A model generated the notes under the pieces. The model ran no database searches. It saw only the letters and a program-made list of their open reading frames with translations, and had not been told where the DNA came from. This document shows, one piece after another, positions 37,401-48,614 of a stretch of 64,000 nt of DNA. Position numbers and translations under genes: made by a program. Every line of letters begins with the position of its first letter. Within the stretch, counting starts at the first letter, position 1. The stretch covers positions 202,525,001-202,589,000 of the forward strand of contig NC_092336.1 of the NCBI RefSeq assembly GCF_046630445.1. The letters run 5' to 3'. The DNA comes from Rutidosis leptorrhynchoides. Lineage: Eukaryota > Streptophyta > Magnoliopsida > Asterales > Asteraceae.

Positions 37401-38661
37401 CGACCACAAAAGTCTTCAACACATATTTAATCAGAAACAACTGAATATGAGGCAGCGTAGGTGGATTGAATTATTGAATGATTACGACTTTGAGATTCGT
37501 TACCACCCGGGGAAGGCAAATGTGGTAGCCGATGCCTTGAGCAGGAAGGACAGAGAACCCATTCGAGTAAAATCTATGAATATAATGATTCATAATAACC
37601 TTACTACTCAAATAAAGGAGGCGCAACAAGGAGTTTTAAAAGAGGGAAATTTAAAGGATGAAATACCCAAAGGATCGGAGCAGCATCTTAATATTCAGGA
37701 AGACGGAACCCGGTATAGGGCTGAAAGGATTTGGGTACCAAAATTTGGAGATATGAGAGAAATGGTACTTAGAGAAGCTCATAAAACCAGATACTCAAAA
37801 CATCCTGGAACGGGGAAGATGTACAAGGATCTCAAGAAACATTTTTGGTGGCCGGGTATGAAAGCCGATGTTGCTAAATACGTAGGAGAATGTTTGACGT
37901 GTTCTAAGGTCAATACTGAGCATCAGAAACCATCAGGTCTACTTCAACAACCCGAAATCCCAGAATGGAAATGGGAAAACATTACCATGGATTTCATCAC
38001 TAAATTACCAAGGACTGCAAGTGGTTTTGATACTATTTAGGTAATAGTTGATCGTCTCACCAAATCAGCACACTTCCTGCCAATAAGAGAAGATGACAAG
38101 ATGGAGAAGTTAGCACGACTGTATTTGAAGGAAGTCGTCTCCAGACATGGAATACCAATCTCTATTATCTCTGATAGGGATGGCAGATTTATTTCAAGAT
38201 TCTGGCAGACATTACAGCAAGCATTAGGAACTCGTCTAGACATGAGTACTGCCTATCATCCACAAACTTATGGGCAGAGCGAAAGGACGATACAAACGCT
38301 TGAAGACATGATACGAGCATGTGTTATTGATTTCGGAAACAGTTGGGATCGACATCTACCGTTAGCAGAATTTTCCTACAACAACAGCTACCATTCAAGC
38401 ATTGAGATGGCGCCGTTTGAAGCACTTTATGGTAGAAAGTGCAGGTCTCCAATTTGTTGGAGTGAAGTGGGGGATAGACAGATTACGGGTCCGGAGATTA
38501 TACAAGAAACTACCGAGAAGATCATCCAAATTCAACAACGGTTGAAAACCTCCTAAAGTCGACAAAAGAGCTACGCTGACATTAAAAGAAAAGATATAGA
38601 ATTTGAAATTGGAGAGATGGTCATGATTAAAGTTGCACCTTGGAAAGGCGTTGTTCGATTT
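34480..38661 (+). pseudogene. gag-pol: gag-pol of E, first part (to integrase)
   Basis: Starts at ATG 34480 (MAPTTRHTVNMNEEE). gag: WWNTYLEQVG, YERRFTELC, Asn-rich linker, [14 protein letters not shown] (about 35448-35490) and CYKCGKPGH. Then protease [13 protein letters not shown] with [25 protein letters not shown] (about 36769-36786), RNase H ([16 protein letters not shown]), and integrase with zinc finger and DDE core ([17 protein letters not shown]). Nonsense codons: TAG 34744-34746, TAA 35047-35049, TAG 38038-38040, TAA 38554-38556. From 35113 to 38037 the frame is open for 975 codons, so gag and pol form a single frame in this family. F inserted after GTTCGATTT at 38661. Confidence 0.95.
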
Positions 38662-39424
38662 TGTGACGACCCGGAAATTTCTGACCAAATTTAAACTTTA
38701 ATCTTTATATTATTCCGACATGATAAGCAAAGTTTGTTAAGTTAAATCTCAAGGATTTTAAACTATGTTTATACATTCATTTAAACCTCGACCAAATTCC
38801 AATGATTCACGAACCATTAAATGAACATATATGAATATGTATGTATATGTGTATATGTTATAAATTGAAAATGTCAACAAAGTATTTAAATGCATAATGC
38901 TTTATATGAACGTATTTGTTTCAATATGATTATCGACGAAATTAAAAAATATATATATTAAATGATTGAATTATCAGAAACATTGAATTATGATTACAAG
39001 TCTCTGTTGAGAGGTCCACTATGATTTGAGAAAATCTATTCCTCTTAACGATATTCGGAATAATTTGTAAAGCTATTTATAAATAAAAATAAAAAGTGTC
39101 ATTTACGAAAGTTAGACAAAAGCTAGTGGAAAATTGGTTTCCATAATATTCTATTAATCTTTTTTCAAACGTACAAAAACATTTTCAGTTTAAAAGAACT
39201 TTATTATTAAAACGTATATAACTTTTATAAATATCTAGAATCACTTTTGACAACTCATTACTTAACCAGTATAATAAATATAACGATATTTATATTTTAT
39301 TTCATTAAATATATATAACGATTTAAATTAATATTATATATTTATACGCGTATTATACATACATAGTTTTTATACTTTTACTATACTTTAACTTTACCTT
39401 TACTTTACTTTTACTTTACTTTAA

Positions 39425-39533
39425 CTTTAATAATTCACTTTAATAATTCATACTTTAATAATTCACTTTAATAATTCATACTTTAATAATTCACTTTAAT
39501 AATTCATACTTTAATAATTCACTTTAATAATTC
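39425..39533. repeat. TTTAATAATTCAC minisatellite, F 5' LTR
   Basis: Same units as in D, fewer copies, ending 11 bases before TATAAATA. Confidence 0.92.
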
Positions 39534-39543
39534 AAAAATCTAT

Positions 39544-39551
39544 TATAAATA
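39544..39551 (+). promoter_or_regulatory. TATA box of F 5' LTR
   Basis: TATAAATA following the minisatellite, as in D. Confidence 0.7.
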
Positions 39552-39619
39552 GAATTCAATAGGTTTTATTATTTCATAGAAACTTGAAAATATATTTCTC
39601 TGAACTCTCTCAATCGATT

Positions 39620-39731
<112 letters not shown>

Positions 39732-41683
39732 CTCTGTATTATTTCAAGATATTATTAGTATACATAAAATATTACGACGGAGTGATGTCCGAGTGATTTC
39801 AAAATAGTTTTTGAATGAGTCGAAGCTAAGGAAATTATGGGTTATAGCTATGGAGGTGATGGGTATGGTTCATGGATATGCTCGTAAGGTCAATCTAGTG
39901 TTTATTATCTCCGTTGCGTCTACGTACTGTCCTGCAATATTGAATCTCAATATTGATACGTGAGCACTCATAACTTAACTTTTATATATCAATAGTGTAT
40001 CCCTGACTAGTGCTCGAGTATATAGGATTATGCATGCTTGTACATTCGATATTGTCCTAAGATAGGTTTGTTGAATCCTGAATTAGATACATATGCTACT
40101 GAGATAGGGTATATGATATGCATGTCATTGGAAATCTGGCGAAAAATTAAGAACTTTTCATTTAGATATCGAATGGTTTCGATGAACGGATTAGAAGTTA
40201 TAGTCAACTGAATTTTAGTATTATTGTTAAAATGATTATTATCACTATCGTCGTAATTATTTTAATAAAAATATCATTGTTATTATAAAATATCATTATT
40301 ACTATTATGTTAGTATTATCATTTTATCATAATACTATTTTTAGTAAATATAAATATTGTTATAGAATAATAATAATTATTATTACAAAATAATACAACT
40401 TTTACTTATTATTATTATGATCAATATTATTTTATCAAATAAATAGGGGATACAAAGATATTTTTCACCACGCGTAATATAATTACATTAATAATACTTA
40501 CCACTATAGTTTTACGATATTAAGTGAACTTTATAAATTTTACTACTTAAGATATATAAAAGTATATTTTATTATATATAAACGTTAATATAAATTTCTA
40601 TTAATAAATGACTTTTATTATTATAAAATCTAATAAATATATTTAAATATATAAAACGACTATAGTTAAGTTATATAATAAACACGTATAAATTTTAGAA
40701 GTCATTTTGAGTCAAGTTGACTTTTGTTGACTTTTGCATATTAGTCTCGAGCATTAGGATTGTGGTACACTATGACTTGACCAAAAATTGTTAGACAAAT
40801 ATTGACCAACATATAAATATATATAATTAATATAGGTTCGTGAATCCGAGGCCAACCTTGCACTTGTTAAATGACGTTATATGTATTTTTACTACGAAAT
40901 ACAGTTTGGTGAGTTTCATTTGCTCCCTTTTATATATATTTTTGGGACTGAGAATAAATGCGCTGTTTTTATAAATGTTTTACGAAATAGGCACAAGTAC
41001 TAAAACTAATTCTATGTGGGTTTAAACCAGAAATATACCCTTAGCTTGGTAACATTAAACTACTTGTCTATGTACGGTAGGCGCGAATCCTAAAGATAGA
41101 TCTATTGGGCCTGACAAACCCCATCCTGACTATGGGATGCTTTAGTACTTCGAGGTTATTTTAAACACACCTGATCTGGTGTACTTCAGAGGGTAAAACA
41201 TGAACGTTAAGGCTTGTTACCGAGTGCCTACAACTTATAGAATACTTTTATACACTTGCGAGTGTACATATATTTATAAACGAAAATCTTGTGGTCTATT
41301 AATATATTGAAATGATTGTTATGATAAACCTATGAACTCACCAACCTTTTGGTTGACACTTTAAAGCATGTTTATTCTCAGGTATTAAAGAAATCTTCCG
41401 CTATGTATTAGCTCATTTTAAGGATATTACTTGGAGTCATTCATGACATATTTTGAAAGACGTTGCATTCGAGTTATTGAGTTCATCAAGATTATTATTA
41501 TGTCAATTATAGTTGGATGTATTATCAAATGGTGTGCATGCCGTCAACTTTCGTTGTAAAGAAAGTTTGTCTTTTAAAAACGAATGCAATGTTTGTAAAA
41601 TTTATCATATAGAGGTCAAATACCTCGCGATGTAATCAACTATTGTGAATCGTTTATAATATATATGAACGGGTCCTTTCAGT

Positions 41684-41695
41684 TGGTATCAGAGC
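41684..41695 (+). promoter_or_regulatory. Primer-binding site of F (tRNA-iMet)
   Basis: TGGTATCAGAGC two bases after the LTR end, identical to D. Confidence 0.92.
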
Positions 41696-42138
41696 GGTGG
41701 TCTTAGCGAACCAGGTCTGCATTAGTGTGTCTAACTGATAGTCGTTAGGATGCATTAGTGAGCCTGGACTTCGACCGTGTCTGCATGTCAAAATTTTTGC
41801 TTATCATTTTTGTCGGAATTGCCTGCTTATCATTCTTAGTCTAGACACGTCTTACTGCATTGATTGCATAAATAGTGTATAGACAAAATTCATATCTTAG
41901 CGTATCTGCTAATCTATATCTTAGCGTATCTGTTACCGTAAACTTTGCCTGACATATCACGTAAATTCCTCCGTAATTTATGGGATTTTGGTATTATATA
42001 TACATATGTAAATTATGTATTGAAGAATACCAAATCTAAATTCTACAATCTATTTCATACCAAAAATTCTTTCCCTGATCATACAAGATAGATCCCTCAA
42101 CCAGTTTGAGTTCCTCGGATTCCGACAGCTATGCCGAT

Positions 42139-42534
42139 ATGGATTTCCACATGAGCTCCGAAAGCAGCGTGACCGGAATGGATCAACCAATTAGCCATCA
42201 TCTATTCTGGATGAATTGGGGATGGGTTCGTAATCTACTTAACCATTGGAGACAAGAAGAAGGTGATCCCTTTCATTCACCACATTGCCCTCTTGGCAAT
42301 GAACCTGAAGCACTTACCGGCGAACCTGTCCAAAACACCATTTTCTCTCTCATTTCCAGAGTATCTCGTCATGATTATATACTACACCAAATTCTAGATC
42401 TTATTTATTCGCTCATCCGAACCGACAATCACCCCGGTGTAATAGAAGAAGTCAACGAGCTTCGCGCTCGGGTAGTGGCTTTGGAGAATATGGTGCAAAG
42501 GTTACAAACACCAGCAGCAGCACCAGCAGCATAA
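42139..42534 (+). pseudogene. Coiled-coil cargo frame of F (about 131 aa)
   Basis: Open from the ATG at 42139 (MDFHMSSESSVTG) to TAA. The frame extends upstream to a stop at 42076 without an ATG; in D the family's likely start is the ATG at 52155, lost in F. Contents: Ser/Asp-rich head, a Trp-rich stretch (FWMNWGWVRNLLNHW), a His/Pro segment, and a C-terminal heptad-like helix (VNELRARVVALENMVQRL) typical of a coiled coil, then an Ala/Pro tail. The downstream sequence stays Pro/Ser/Thr-coding for about 35 codons beyond the stop (shared with D). It occupies the same slot as E's acidic protein. It could be a leftover gag N-terminus or an acquired gene; I cannot tell. Possible 131-aa product. 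Confidence 0.5.
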
Positions 42535-43813
42535 CTAGTACCACCATCAACAACATCAACAGTACCATTACCACCACCAACAACAACCGCATCGCAAACC
42601 TCAACTTCACAATCTGTCCCACGAGCATCGACGTCATACGCCATGTAGATACCAAGGAATACCACAACGATGAAGTATTGATTCATAACTTCATTGGAGA
42701 AACATTCTACGGCGATTATGTAATTTCTAAAGTTTAGAAATTATCTATCCTAGCCTTAACCATAAATCAAATGAGTTTAATTTAATATTAACTCATTAAA
42801 TCAATATTACATCTGAAGAAATATACACATATATATTTCCATAAAGACTGTGATAAAATTCTTTTGTACAAAATATTAATTGTGAAATTTTTTTAACGGG
42901 TAGGTAATACCCGAGAGATATATAAATTCACAATTAATATGTTACATTCTTCGAATCTGATTCAGCAAATCATCCATTATACTCCCTATTTTCACAACAA
43001 TATACATTCTTTTATAGAAATCAAAACAACCATACTCATTCAAAATCTAATTACATATTCTAATTTTGAAATCTCATAATTCGATTCAAGATATAACCGA
43101 AATCATCACTCTTAGATTCCTACATCTTTCAAAACTATACTTTGACTTCAAAACTGTCCTAGAACCTCATTTCTATTCATGGAACTCACAAAAATATTTG
43201 TATCATTCAAAATCTTAGAACATCATATGTATATTAACAATTACAATATGTGTTCAAACACTTCAAAATTACTAAAGACATGCGAGATGATGATCCAACC
43301 ACATATTACCCACTGTCATGCATCTGAAAAGCTCTTGAAACCAAAGTTATAGTTTAACACGCATCCGTGTCAGATCCTTTGATATTTATTACCAAATATA
43401 ATTTTTCATTCTCTTTCCAAAATAGACAGTTTTGTCACAGCTCCCGCAAATCACCTTCATTTATTATACGAATAAACCTTATTACAACAATTACCCCTTC
43501 ATCATTGTTACTGGGGAACCTTTCATATCTCGCCACATTAGCAGTAAACTTATCAACAACTTCATTAACCTTCGACTTAAGCCTCTCCGAAAAGCTACTA
43601 TACTTATTCATTAAAACTCCATCATGTACTCACCTACATCCTGTAACAATAATTGTCACACCAACTACTGGAAATTAGCAATCAGTATTTTGAATTTCGC
43701 TACAATTTTACGTCAAAAGTTATACATATAACGTCTATCTCCTAGACTTACATACTTCGAATGTGAATTTTCTGAAAAACATCCCAAAATATGAACTAGT
43801 TCTCCGAAATTGG
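42535..43813 (+). other. F internal region, non-coding or decayed
   Basis: Contains a 38-codon stretch without ATG (ends TAG 42735-42737; intact with ATG in D at 52675-52791) and the hairpin CGGGTAGGTAATACCCG at 42897-42913. The rest is A/T-rich with scattered stops; parallel to D 52589-53807. Confidence 0.55.
42897..42913 (+). promoter_or_regulatory. Internal primer-motif hairpin (F)
   Basis: CGGGTA-GGTAA-TACCCG; the preceding TTTAACGGGTAGGTA repeats the bases next to F's 3' LTR (45308-45322). Confidence 0.6.
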
Positions 43814-44022
43814 AAAAATGCTGATGAAGCAGCAAAAACTGTAAACGACTTTAACAGTCAAAAGTTTGATGATAAAGAATAGTATGGTGGTAAAGCTGAG
43901 AAAAAGAGAAGGTTTGAAACTGGAAAACGGATTGAGCAGACCATGAAGGAGGCTGTGGATAAATCGCAAAGACTAAACCTGCCTTCAAAGGATCCAAATG
44001 ATTCAGTGTCTACTGAAATCGT
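43814..44022 (+). pseudogene. Captured fragment of poly(A)-binding protein (F copy)
   Basis: Translation shows NADEAAKTVNDFNSQKFDDKE, a stop codon where PABPs have Trp, then YGGKAEKK, then after a short deletion IEQTMKEAVDKSQRLNLPSKDPNDSVS (the diagnostic blocks are KFDDKE, GKA.KK and EAVDKSQ). This is the end of RRM3, the linker and the start of RRM4 of a plant cytoplasmic PABP. PABPs bind mRNA poly(A) tails. Only about 70 codons are recognisable and they are interrupted, so this is a decayed gene fragment carried by the element in sense orientation. Confidence 0.8.
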
Positions 44023-44744
44023 TAGCAAACACCTTACTTCTTATTCTAAACCTTCACAGACAAATCTTCTTCATCATCCATATTATCGTATCTTTTATTA
44101 TAATATCTTCGATATTCCTGAAGATATTTTCACAACTATTCTTATCTGAAATCTTTTATCTCTTCGCAATATCTGCGTTACAACATAAAAAGAAACTGTG
44201 TTAGTTTCTAAATTCTAAAAAAAAAATTTGAATTTAAAATAGGAATATTCTTGAAGAAGTGTTGGGAGCTGAAGCATGAGTTAGTATAATATAATGACAC
44301 TTGATCAATGTGATTATATTACAGTAATTCATGCTGAGTTTCTAAATGGAACATGATGATTCACAGATCATAACATCATCATGTGCTATGTTACACGACT
44401 CTTGTATTCTCTTTGATCTCTAAATATCAAGAAAATATTTCTTGATGATTAGGCCTTTTCCGAGGTATTCTGGTAATTTGACAAGTCAAGATCGTGCCAT
44501 TACAATTTTCTTCCTAGAACAATAACAATGTTCATTCCGAAATTTATATCTGCGAATTCTGAACTATTACAAGCGGTGCTTAATCGCAAGAAGAAGAAAC
44601 GAAAGGACAAAGCTCCGAACTAGAAATGGGAGTATAAATCATAGCAAATAGAAGAGAGCATTAACTGTGGATGACAATGATTATAGAAGAAGCAAGGACT
44701 TTGAAATATAAGGAAAGATATAAAACCCAACAACAACCCAAAAA
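44023..44744 (+). other. F internal region, unassigned
   Basis: No convincing frame on either strand. AT-rich, with a Lys-rich tract (agaagaagaaacgaaaggac near 44590). Closely parallel to D 54014-54758, so it belongs to the element. Confidence 0.5.
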
Positions 44745-44918
44745 TCACAAACCGTATATATCAATGCATATAGCAATATAAAGACACGGGAGAACTAAAA
44801 ACACTATAAAACCAAGAGTATAGTAGAAGTAAATAGATTCTTCCGGAGGCAGATGAAAAAGAAGAGCGACAGATATGAAAGTGATGAGTATATCAAGAAT
44901 CAGCACTGGATGAAGCAT
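44745..44918 (-). CDS. Antisense 57-aa hydrophobic protein (F copy)
   Basis: ATG at 44918 to TGA at 44745, opposite to the element. The sequence starts MLHPVLILDI and is mostly hydrophobic, with two likely membrane segments (about residues 5-21 and 31-50) split by a polar HLPPEES turn. The D copy (54759-54932) is intact with the same start and end, differing by about two residues. On the same strand a TATAAA lies at 44983-44988, about 65 bases before the ATG, and TGACGTCA at 45119-45126. It could be a small membrane protein or a first exon of a captured host gene. No family recognised. Confidence 0.5.
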   Translation of the reverse strand: MLHPVLILDILITFISVALLFHLPPEESIYFYYTLGFIVFLVLPCLYIAICIDIYGL

Positions 44919-44982
44919 ATTGACAAATACTTTAAAATATGAGTTGAGAAGGTGTGAGTTGTAAGAAAACAAATGAGGTAGA

Positions 44983-44988
44983 TTTATA
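44983..44988 (-). promoter_or_regulatory. TATA box for the antisense frame (F)
   Basis: Reverse strand reads CACTATAAATCTACC. The spacing to the ATG (about 65 bases) suits a short plant 5' leader. Confidence 0.45.
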
Positions 44989-45118
44989 GTGAAATATCCG
45001 ACAGAGAAATCAAAATGGATTATCGCATTAATTCGAAGAGGATCATAATTTCCTTAATCACCGAATAATCAAATCCAATATAGATTACAAAGATTTTCAT
45101 TTCAGAGATCAATCGTGA

Positions 45119-45126
45119 TGACGTCA
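45119..45126. promoter_or_regulatory. TGACGTCA bZIP-type motif (F)
   Basis: Perfect 8-bp palindrome, about 130 bases upstream of the antisense TATA box; conserved in D (55150-55157). Confidence 0.4.
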
Positions 45127-45285
45127 AAAGATACGACGAATCACTATTATCTTATTTCATTCATTTATGATAACTTCACTCACACGCTTCGAGTAATCGA
45201 ATTATTTTATCCATTCTTCTTGAACATGATAAAACTCTATAATCGTTATAATAACATTCTCATTGTTAGCATGACGACCTCTATC

Positions 45286-45322
45286 AAATTTCGGGGACGA
45301 AATTTCTTTAACGGGTAGGTAC
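45286..45322 (+). promoter_or_regulatory. 3' hairpin and polypurine-like primer site of F
   Basis: AAATTTCG-GGGA-CGAAATTT (45286-45305) then TTTAACGGGTAGGTAC next to the LTR start. Confidence 0.7.
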
Positions 45323-46085
45323 TGTGACGACCCAGAAATTTCTGACCAAATTTAAACTTTAATCTTTATATTATTCCGACATGATAAGCAAAGTTTGTTA
45401 AGTTAAATCTCAAGGATTTTAAACTATGTTTATACATTCATTTAAACCTCGACCAAATTCCAATGATTCACGAACCATTAAATGAACATATATGAATATG
45501 TATGTATATGTGTATATGTTATAAATTGAAAATGTCAACAAAGTATTTAAATGCATAATGCTTTATATGAACGTATTTGTTTCAATATGATTATCGACGA
45601 AATTAAAAAATATATATATTAAATGATTAAATTATCAGAAACATTGAATTATGATTATAAGTCTCTGTTGAGAGGTCCACTATGATTTGAGAAAATCTAT
45701 TCCTCTTAACGATATTCGGAATAATTTGTAAAGCTATTTATAAATAAAAATAAAAAGTGTCATTTACGAAAGTTAGACAAAAGCTAGTGGAAAATTGGTT
45801 TCCATAATATTCTATTAATCTTTTTTCAAACGTACAAAAACATTTTCAGTTTAAAAGAACTTTATTATTAAAACGTATATAACTTTTATAAATATCTAGA
45901 ATCACTTTTGACAACTCATTACTTAACCAGTATAATAAATATAACGATATTTATATTTTATTTCATTAAATATATATAACGATTTAAATTAATATTATAT
46001 ATTTATACGCGTATTATACATACATAGTTTTTATACTTTTACTATACTTTAACTTTACCTTTACTTTACTTTTACTTTACTTTAA

Positions 46086-46207
46086 CTTTAATAATTCACT
46101 TTAATAATTCATACTTTAATAATTCACTTTAATAATTCATACTTTAATAATTCACTTTAATAATTCACTTTAATAATTCATACTTTAATAATTCACTTTA
46201 ATAATTC
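46086..46207. repeat. TTTAATAATTCAC minisatellite, F 3' LTR
   Basis: About one unit longer than in the 5' LTR (39425-39533). Confidence 0.9.
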
Positions 46208-46217
46208 AAAAATCTAT

Positions 46218-46225
46218 TATAAATA
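46218..46225 (+). promoter_or_regulatory. TATA box of F 3' LTR
   Basis: TATAAATA after the minisatellite. Reads outward into E's pol tail. Confidence 0.65.
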
Positions 46226-46293
46226 GAATTCAATAGGTTTCATTATTTCATAGAAACTTGAAAATATATTTCTCTGAACTCTCTCAATCGATT

Positions 46294-46424
<131 letters not shown>

Positions 46425-48186
46425 TTGCTCTGTATTATTTCAAGATATTATTAGTATACATAAAATATTACGACGGAGTGATGTTCGAGTGATTTCAAAA
46501 TAGTTTTTGAATGAGTCGAAGCTAATGAAATTATGGGTTATAGCTATGGAGGTGATGGGTATGGTTCATGGATATGCTCCTGAGGTCAATCTAGTGTTTA
46601 TCATCTTCGTTGCGTCTACGTACTGTCCTGTAATATTGAATCTCAATATTGATACGTGAGCACTCATAAATTAACTTTTATATATCAATAGTGTATCCCT
46701 GACTAGTGCTCGAGTATATAGGATTATGCATGCTTGTACATTCGATATTGTCCTTAGATAGGTTTGTTGAATCCTGAATTAAATACATATGCTACTGAGA
46801 TAGGGTATATGATATGCATGTCATTGGAAAGCTAGCGAAAAATTAAGAACTTTTCATTTAGATATCGAATGGTTTCGATTAACGGATTAGAAGTTATAGT
46901 CAACTGAATTTTAGTATTATTGTTAAAATGATTATTATCACTATCGTCGTTATTACTTTAATAAAAATATCATTGTAATTATAAAATATCATTATTACTA
47001 TTATGTTAGTATTATTATTTTATCATAATACCATTTTTAGTAAATATAAATATTGTTATAGAATAATAATAATTATTATTATAAAATAATACAACTTTTA
47101 CTTATTATTATTATGATCAATATTATTTTATCAAATAAATAGGGGATACAAAGATATTTTTCACCACGCGTAATATAATTACATTAATAATACTTACCAC
47201 TATAGTTTTACGATATTAAGTGAACTTTATAAATTTTACTACTTAAGATATATAAAAGTATATTTTATTATATATAAACGTTAATATAAATTTCTATTAA
47301 TAAATGACTTTTATTATTATAAAATCTAATAAATATATTTAAATATATAAAACGACTATAGTTAAGTTATATAATAAACACGTATAAATTTTAGAAGTCA
47401 TTTTGAGTCAAGTTGACTTTTGTTGACTTTTGCATATTAGTCTCGAGCATTAGGATTGTGGTACACTATGACTTGACCAAAAATTGTTAGACAAATATTG
47501 ACCAACATATAAATATATATAATTAATATAGGTTCGTGAATCCGAGGCCAACCTTGCACTTGTTAAATGACGTTATATGTATTTTTACTACGAAATACAG
47601 TATGGTGAGTTTCATTTGCTCCCTTTTATATATATTTTTGGGACTGAGAATACATGCGTTGTTTTTATAAATGTTTTACGAAATAGGCACAAGTACTAAA
47701 ACTAATTCTACGTGGGTTTAAACCAGAAATATACCCTTAGCTTGGTAACATTAAACTACTTGTCTATGTACGGTAGGCGCGAATCCTAAAGATAGATCTA
47801 TTGGGCCTGACAAACCCCATCCTGACTATGGGATGCTTTAGTACTTCGAGGTTATTTTAAACACACCTGATCTGGTGTACTTCATAGGGTAAAACATGAA
47901 CGTTAAGGCTTGTTACCGAGTGCCTACAACTTATAGAATACTTTTATACACTTGCGAGTGTACATATATTTATAAACGAAAATCTTGTGGTCTATTAATA
48001 TATTGAAATGATTGTTATGATAAACCTATGAACTCACCAACCTTTTGGTTGACACTTTAAAGCATGTTTATTCTCAGGTATTAAAGAAATCTTCCGCTGT
48101 GTATTAGCTCATTTTAAGGATATTACTTGGAGTCATTCATGACATATTTTGAAAGATGTTGCATTCGAGTCATTGAGTTCAGATTT

Positions 48187-48579
48187 GGTAAACGAGGGAA
48201 ATTAAATCCAAGGTATATTGGACCATTCAAGATTATTGATCGTGTCGGACCAGTAGCTTACCGACTTGAGTTACCTCAACAACTCGCGGCTGTACATAAC
48301 ACTTTCCACGTCTCGAATTTGAAGAAATTTTTTGCTAAAGAAGATCTCACTATTCCGTTAGATGAAATCCAAATCAACGAAAAACTCCAATTCATCGAAG
48401 AACCCGTCGAAATAATGGATCGTGAGGTTAAAAGACTTAAGCAAAACAAGATACCAATTGTTAAGGTTCGATGGAATGCTCGTAGAGGACCCGAGTTCAC
48501 CTGGGAGCGTGAAGATCAGATGAAGAAGAAATACCCGCATCTATTTCCAGAAGATTCGTCAACACCTTCAACAGCTTAA
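48187..48579 (+). pseudogene. pol: gag-pol of E, last part (integrase tail and chromodomain)
   Basis: Resumes in the frame interrupted by [29 protein letters not shown], then a chromodomain-like tail ([18 protein letters not shown]...YPHLF) and a TAA stop. Chromodomains of this group are thought to guide integration to heterochromatin. This tail is undamaged here, unlike in copies A and B. Confidence 0.92.
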
Positions 48580-48614
48580 AATTTCGGGACGAAATTTATT
48601 TAACGGGTAGGTAC
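48579..48614 (+). promoter_or_regulatory. 3' hairpin and polypurine-like primer site of E
   Basis: AAATTTCG-GGA-CGAAATTT (48579-48597) and TTTAACGGGTAGGTAC before TGTAGTGACC. The hairpin starts at the gag-pol stop codon. Confidence 0.72.

Noticed and set aside
44023..44160. Extension of the PABP fragment further 3'
   Set aside because: After DSVS the match fades; I could not support more of RRM4.
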